From: an uncultured Roseiflexaceae bacterium
Lineage (GTDB): Bacteria; Chloroflexota; Chloroflexia; Chloroflexales; Roseiflexaceae
Length of the DNA stretch: 6,950 nt
Direction: 5' to 3'
Assembly: GCA_903932805.1 (NCBI GenBank)
Contig: CAIZHO010000439.1
Coordinates: 1-6,950 of the forward strand
Part shown: in pieces, positions 5,285-6,950 of the stretch
Numbering within the stretch: the first letter of the stretch is position 1
How the letters are laid out: each line of letters begins with the position of its first letter
Program-made: the position numbers and the translations under genes
The notes under the pieces: model-generated
What the model saw: the letters and a program-made list of their open reading frames with translations, nothing else
Told to the model about the DNA's origin: nothing
Databases searched by the model: none

Positions 5285-6950
5285 CCGCGAGTGGGAGCAT
5301 CAGTATTGTCGTGATTCCCGAGGTGGTGCACCCGCCCGCGCCACAGGTCGAGCGTCCAAGTCCGCAACCGAAGCCTGCGCTGTTTGGGCATCTGCCCGAC
5401 GACATCCTGTTGCGATGCGGTCTGACGACCGATCAGCTGCCGTATGTGCGGGCAGTCTGCGACGAAGACGCACTGCTGGCCTTCTGCGCGCTGCTGCCCG
5501 GCGAAGTCGCTGAACGATTGTTGAATGCATACGGTGGCGATTTGCCGCCTGTACCAGAGGCCGAACCAGTTGCAGACCCATTCCTCCACCCCGACACGTT
5601 GCGGCGATTCATGACGGTCACGTCGCGCCAAGAGCTCGAGGCAGCGCTCTCGGACCGGTGGGAGTCGTGGACAGTCTTTTTGCATCCCGCTCAGCGCGCA
5701 CTTATTGGTCGCACGTTTAATGGTCCTGCCCGTGTTGCTGGCAGTGCGGGTACTGGCAAAACGGTCGTTGCCCTGCACCGCGCGGTCCAAATGGCCACGA
5801 GCGCGCCGGGCGAACGCGTCTTGCTGACGACGATTTCGGACCCACTCGCCCGTGCGCTGGAGCAAAAGCTGGCCATTCTATTGGCCAGCACCCCGCAACT
5901 GCGCGAGCAAATCGAAGTGTTGTCGATCGATGCGGTGGTGCAACAACTGGCGCGACGGATAGGTGTCGCACGCGCGTTGCCGCTCGATCCGTTGTTGCTC
6001 GAGAAGATGATGCACAGCGAGCAACGCGCGGTGCCACGCTTCAGCGTCGAGTTCCTCCTCGGCGAATGGCACAGCGTGGTGGATGCATGGCATATTCGTG
6101 ACTGGGAAGGGTATCGTACCTTCAAGCGCTTGGGCCGCATGCGCCGTTTGAACGAAGCAGCCCGGCGCGATATCTGGCAGGTGATGGAACGTATCATCGC
6201 CGCCATCGGCACCAATGGCGCACGCACCAGCGCCATGTTGTACAGCGAGGTGACGCGCCAGATTGCCAATCAACCTGCTCGCTATGCCGCGGTCATCGTG
6301 GATGAATGCCAGGATTTGACGCCCTATCATCTGCGATTTCTGGCGGGGCTGATGAACAACCGTTTGGCCGGCTTGTTTTTTAGTGGTGATACAGGGCAGC
6401 AGATTTTCCAGACGCCGTTTTCGTGGCGTTCGGTGGGTATCGACATTCGTGGTCGGTCGACCCTGCTCAAAATCAATTACCGCACGTCGCATCAGATTCG
6501 GCGCCTGGCCGATACGTTGCTCGATGCCGATATCGGCGACGTGGATGGCAACCCTGAGGGGCGCGGTGGGACGCATTCGGTATTCAGCGGTCCGCAACCA
6601 GAATTCATCCGGGCTGCATCGATTGTTGCTGAGGCGCAGGCGATTGGTGCGTGGATCAAACAGCGGATTGCCAACGGCATCCCTGCCCACGAGATTTGCA
6701 TCATTGTCCGTTCGCATGCCCAAATTGCCCGGGCGAAGGCCGCAGTCCAAGAATCGGGTGCACCGCACGCATTGCTGAATGAACAATTGGTCATTCAGAA
6801 CGGTCAGGTTTCACTCTTAACGATGCATTTGGCCAAAGGGTTGGAGTTTCGCTCGGTGGTGATTATGGCGTGCGATGCAGACGTTATTCCCGACATGTCC
6901 CGCTTTTATAGTGAGGATGCAAGCGAAATCCAAGCACTCAATGCCAGCGA
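5269..6950 (+). pseudogene. UvrD/Rep-like superfamily 1 DNA helicase, body separated from its N-terminus by TGA; runs off the window
   Basis: The frame is open from just after the TGA to the window end. Numbered from the ATG at 5002 with the TGA as residue 89, it shows a linker and helical region (about 90-225), then WTVFLHPAQRALI and Walker A GSAGTGKT (247-254, Lys253). Walker B is VIVDECQD (431-438), motif III GLFFSGDTGQQIF (457-469), motif IV LKINYRTS with Arg494, and motif V TMHLAKGLEFRSVVI (607-621). These are the ordered motifs of ATP-driven 3'-5' DNA translocases of the UvrD/Rep group. Motif VI lies beyond the window. After the TGA I find no good restart: GTG at 5311 and ATG at 5611 lack a suitable ribosome site, and the later one leaves only a little before Walker A. 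The helicase body shows no frameshift and keeps all visible key residues, so the break is recent, an assembly error, or tolerated by readthrough. Confidence 0.85.

Noticed and set aside
5170..6786. Long minus-strand frames opposite the helicase
   Set aside because: They are shadows of the open plus-strand helicase frame, whose ordered SF1 motifs are unambiguous.

Overview
The window is a piece of a bacterial chromosome. Four things suggest a member of the Chloroflexota, without proving it: the UvrD-like helicase with a RelE-like N-terminal domain, the long Thr/Arg-Pro linker in a secreted protein carrying an RCC1-like fragment, the tandem TTATCAG heptamers between genes, and moderately high G+C in the housekeeping genes with strong AAGGAG-type ribosome sites. 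This is inference from family knowledge; no search was run.

Layout. Positions 1-206 (minus) hold the N-terminus of a class I/II aminotransferase. It is divergent from glmS (306-2150, plus), a complete glucosamine-6-phosphate synthase. The roughly 100 bp between them contain a small palindrome that supplies a -10-like box on each strand. Behind glmS come a short heptamer-repeat hairpin (2155-2190), a zinc-ribbon protein with two membrane segments (2207-2881) and, 42 bp later, a secreted Thr/Arg-linker protein (2924-3841). The C-terminal half of that last gene is clearly poorer in G+C than glmS.

Positions 3842-4626 hold no convincing gene. Most of this stretch is a degenerate array of about 2.5 copies of a 205-265 bp unit rich in nested inverted repeats (about 3969-4595). 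One copy has an internal 62-bp tandem duplication and another has a 23-nt hairpin inserted in a stem-loop. Next comes a very small minus-strand gene (4627-4746) for a 39-residue, strongly basic, single-membrane-segment peptide with a good ribosome site.

From 5002 to the window end runs one long reading frame for a RelE-like domain joined to a superfamily 1 (UvrD/Rep) helicase. It is interrupted by one in-frame TGA at 5266-5268. Homology-like sequence continues in the same frame directly after the TGA, so this is a nonsense mutation, a sequencing error or a readthrough site rather than a frameshift. The helicase runs off the window before motif VI.

The aminotransferase and glmS are ordinary metabolism. 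The region from about 2900 to the end is accessory in character. The items most worth checking are the interrupted RelE-helicase gene, the palindromic repeat array and the 39-residue peptide. I see no clear multi-gene defence system or other new system within the window.
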